Positions 63,626 to 64,000 of a stretch of 64,000 nucleotides of DNA are shown piece by piece (within the stretch, counting starts at the first letter, position 1; the number at the start of each line of letters is the position of its first letter). The DNA is from Bacteroidota bacterium (GTDB taxonomy: Bacteria > Bacteroidota > Bacteroidia > Chitinophagales > Chitinophagaceae), in the NCBI GenBank assembly GCA_947453145.1, contig CANGFA010000003.1:54330-118329 (forward strand), read 5' to 3'. The notes under the pieces were generated by a model, which had not been told where the DNA came from, did not search any database, and saw only the letters and a program-made list of their open reading frames with translations. The position numbers were made by a program, and so were the translations under genes.

Positions 63626-64000
63626 TTTCAGGACTCCCTCGTCCTTCGGACTCGGAGTTCCTTCAATAGTCGGGCGTACCCAAACCCTATTTCAGGACTC
63701 CCTCGTCCTTCGGACTCGGAGTTCCTTCAATAGTCGGGCGTACCCGAAACCTATTTCAGGACTCCCTCGTCCTTCGGACTCGGAGTTCCTTCAATAGTCG
63801 GGCGTACCCAAACCCTTTCAACAAATCACTTCGTGCTTTGTTGGGGACTGCCGACTCACTGCGTTCGTCGTCTTCCCTTACTTCAACGAGGGGCGTACCC
63901 AAACCCTATTTCAGGACTCCCTCGTCCTTCGGACTCGGAGTTCCTTCAATAGTCGGGCGTACCCAAACCCTTTCAACAAATCACTTCGTGCTTTGTTGGG
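63626..64000. repeat. Modular tandem array of palindromic cassettes with constant GGGCGTACCC linker (continues past window)
   Basis: 64-bp unit starting at 63626, 63690, 63754, 63909; linker at 63672, 63736, 63800, 63891, 63955; two copies of a CAACAAA…TTTGTTG hairpin at 63816 and 63971; 155-bp higher-order period. Confidence 0.95.

Noticed and set aside
63626-64000. CRISPR array
   Set aside because: Repeated units are long and near identical, there are no unique spacers, each module is self-complementary, and no cas genes are in the window.
63626-64000. Repetitive coding region (surface adhesin or similar)
   Set aside because: The 64-bp period is not a multiple of three, stops appear in frame, and no ORF is listed across it.

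Overview
AT-rich 64 kb chromosomal segment of a Bacteroidota bacterium, probably a Chitinophagaceae relative judging from gene content and TAnnTTTG-type promoters (taxonomy is inference). About 57 confident protein-coding genes, almost all housekeeping: pdhB (partial), lepB, topA, lipA, a glycogen/alpha-glucan cluster (ROK kinase, sugar permease, glgA, glgC, MFS, GH13, glgB), holA, ribF, purM-like, ftsE-like, smc, smpB, accD, fba, cysK/M, plsX-rpmF-DUF177, dcd, xerD-like, manA, rnhA, malQ, argS, dnaK, O-antigen-ligase/TPR, katG. One tRNA-Leu(GAG) lies on the minus strand at 41831-41916. No prophage, transposase, CRISPR-Cas or defence island was seen. The most unusual content is non-coding. (i) A modular array of palindromic hairpin cassettes joined by a constant GGGCGTACCC(AAACCC) linker runs from 63626 past the window end. 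(ii) A diverged copy with the same linker and bulged-hairpin architecture, but different and compensating stem sequences, sits at 41.66-41.81 kb beside the tRNA. Other signals worth checking: a tRNA promoter embedded in the upstream gene's terminator, a sigma-54-like promoter before dnaK, and a terminator-like hairpin abutting the smpB start codon.
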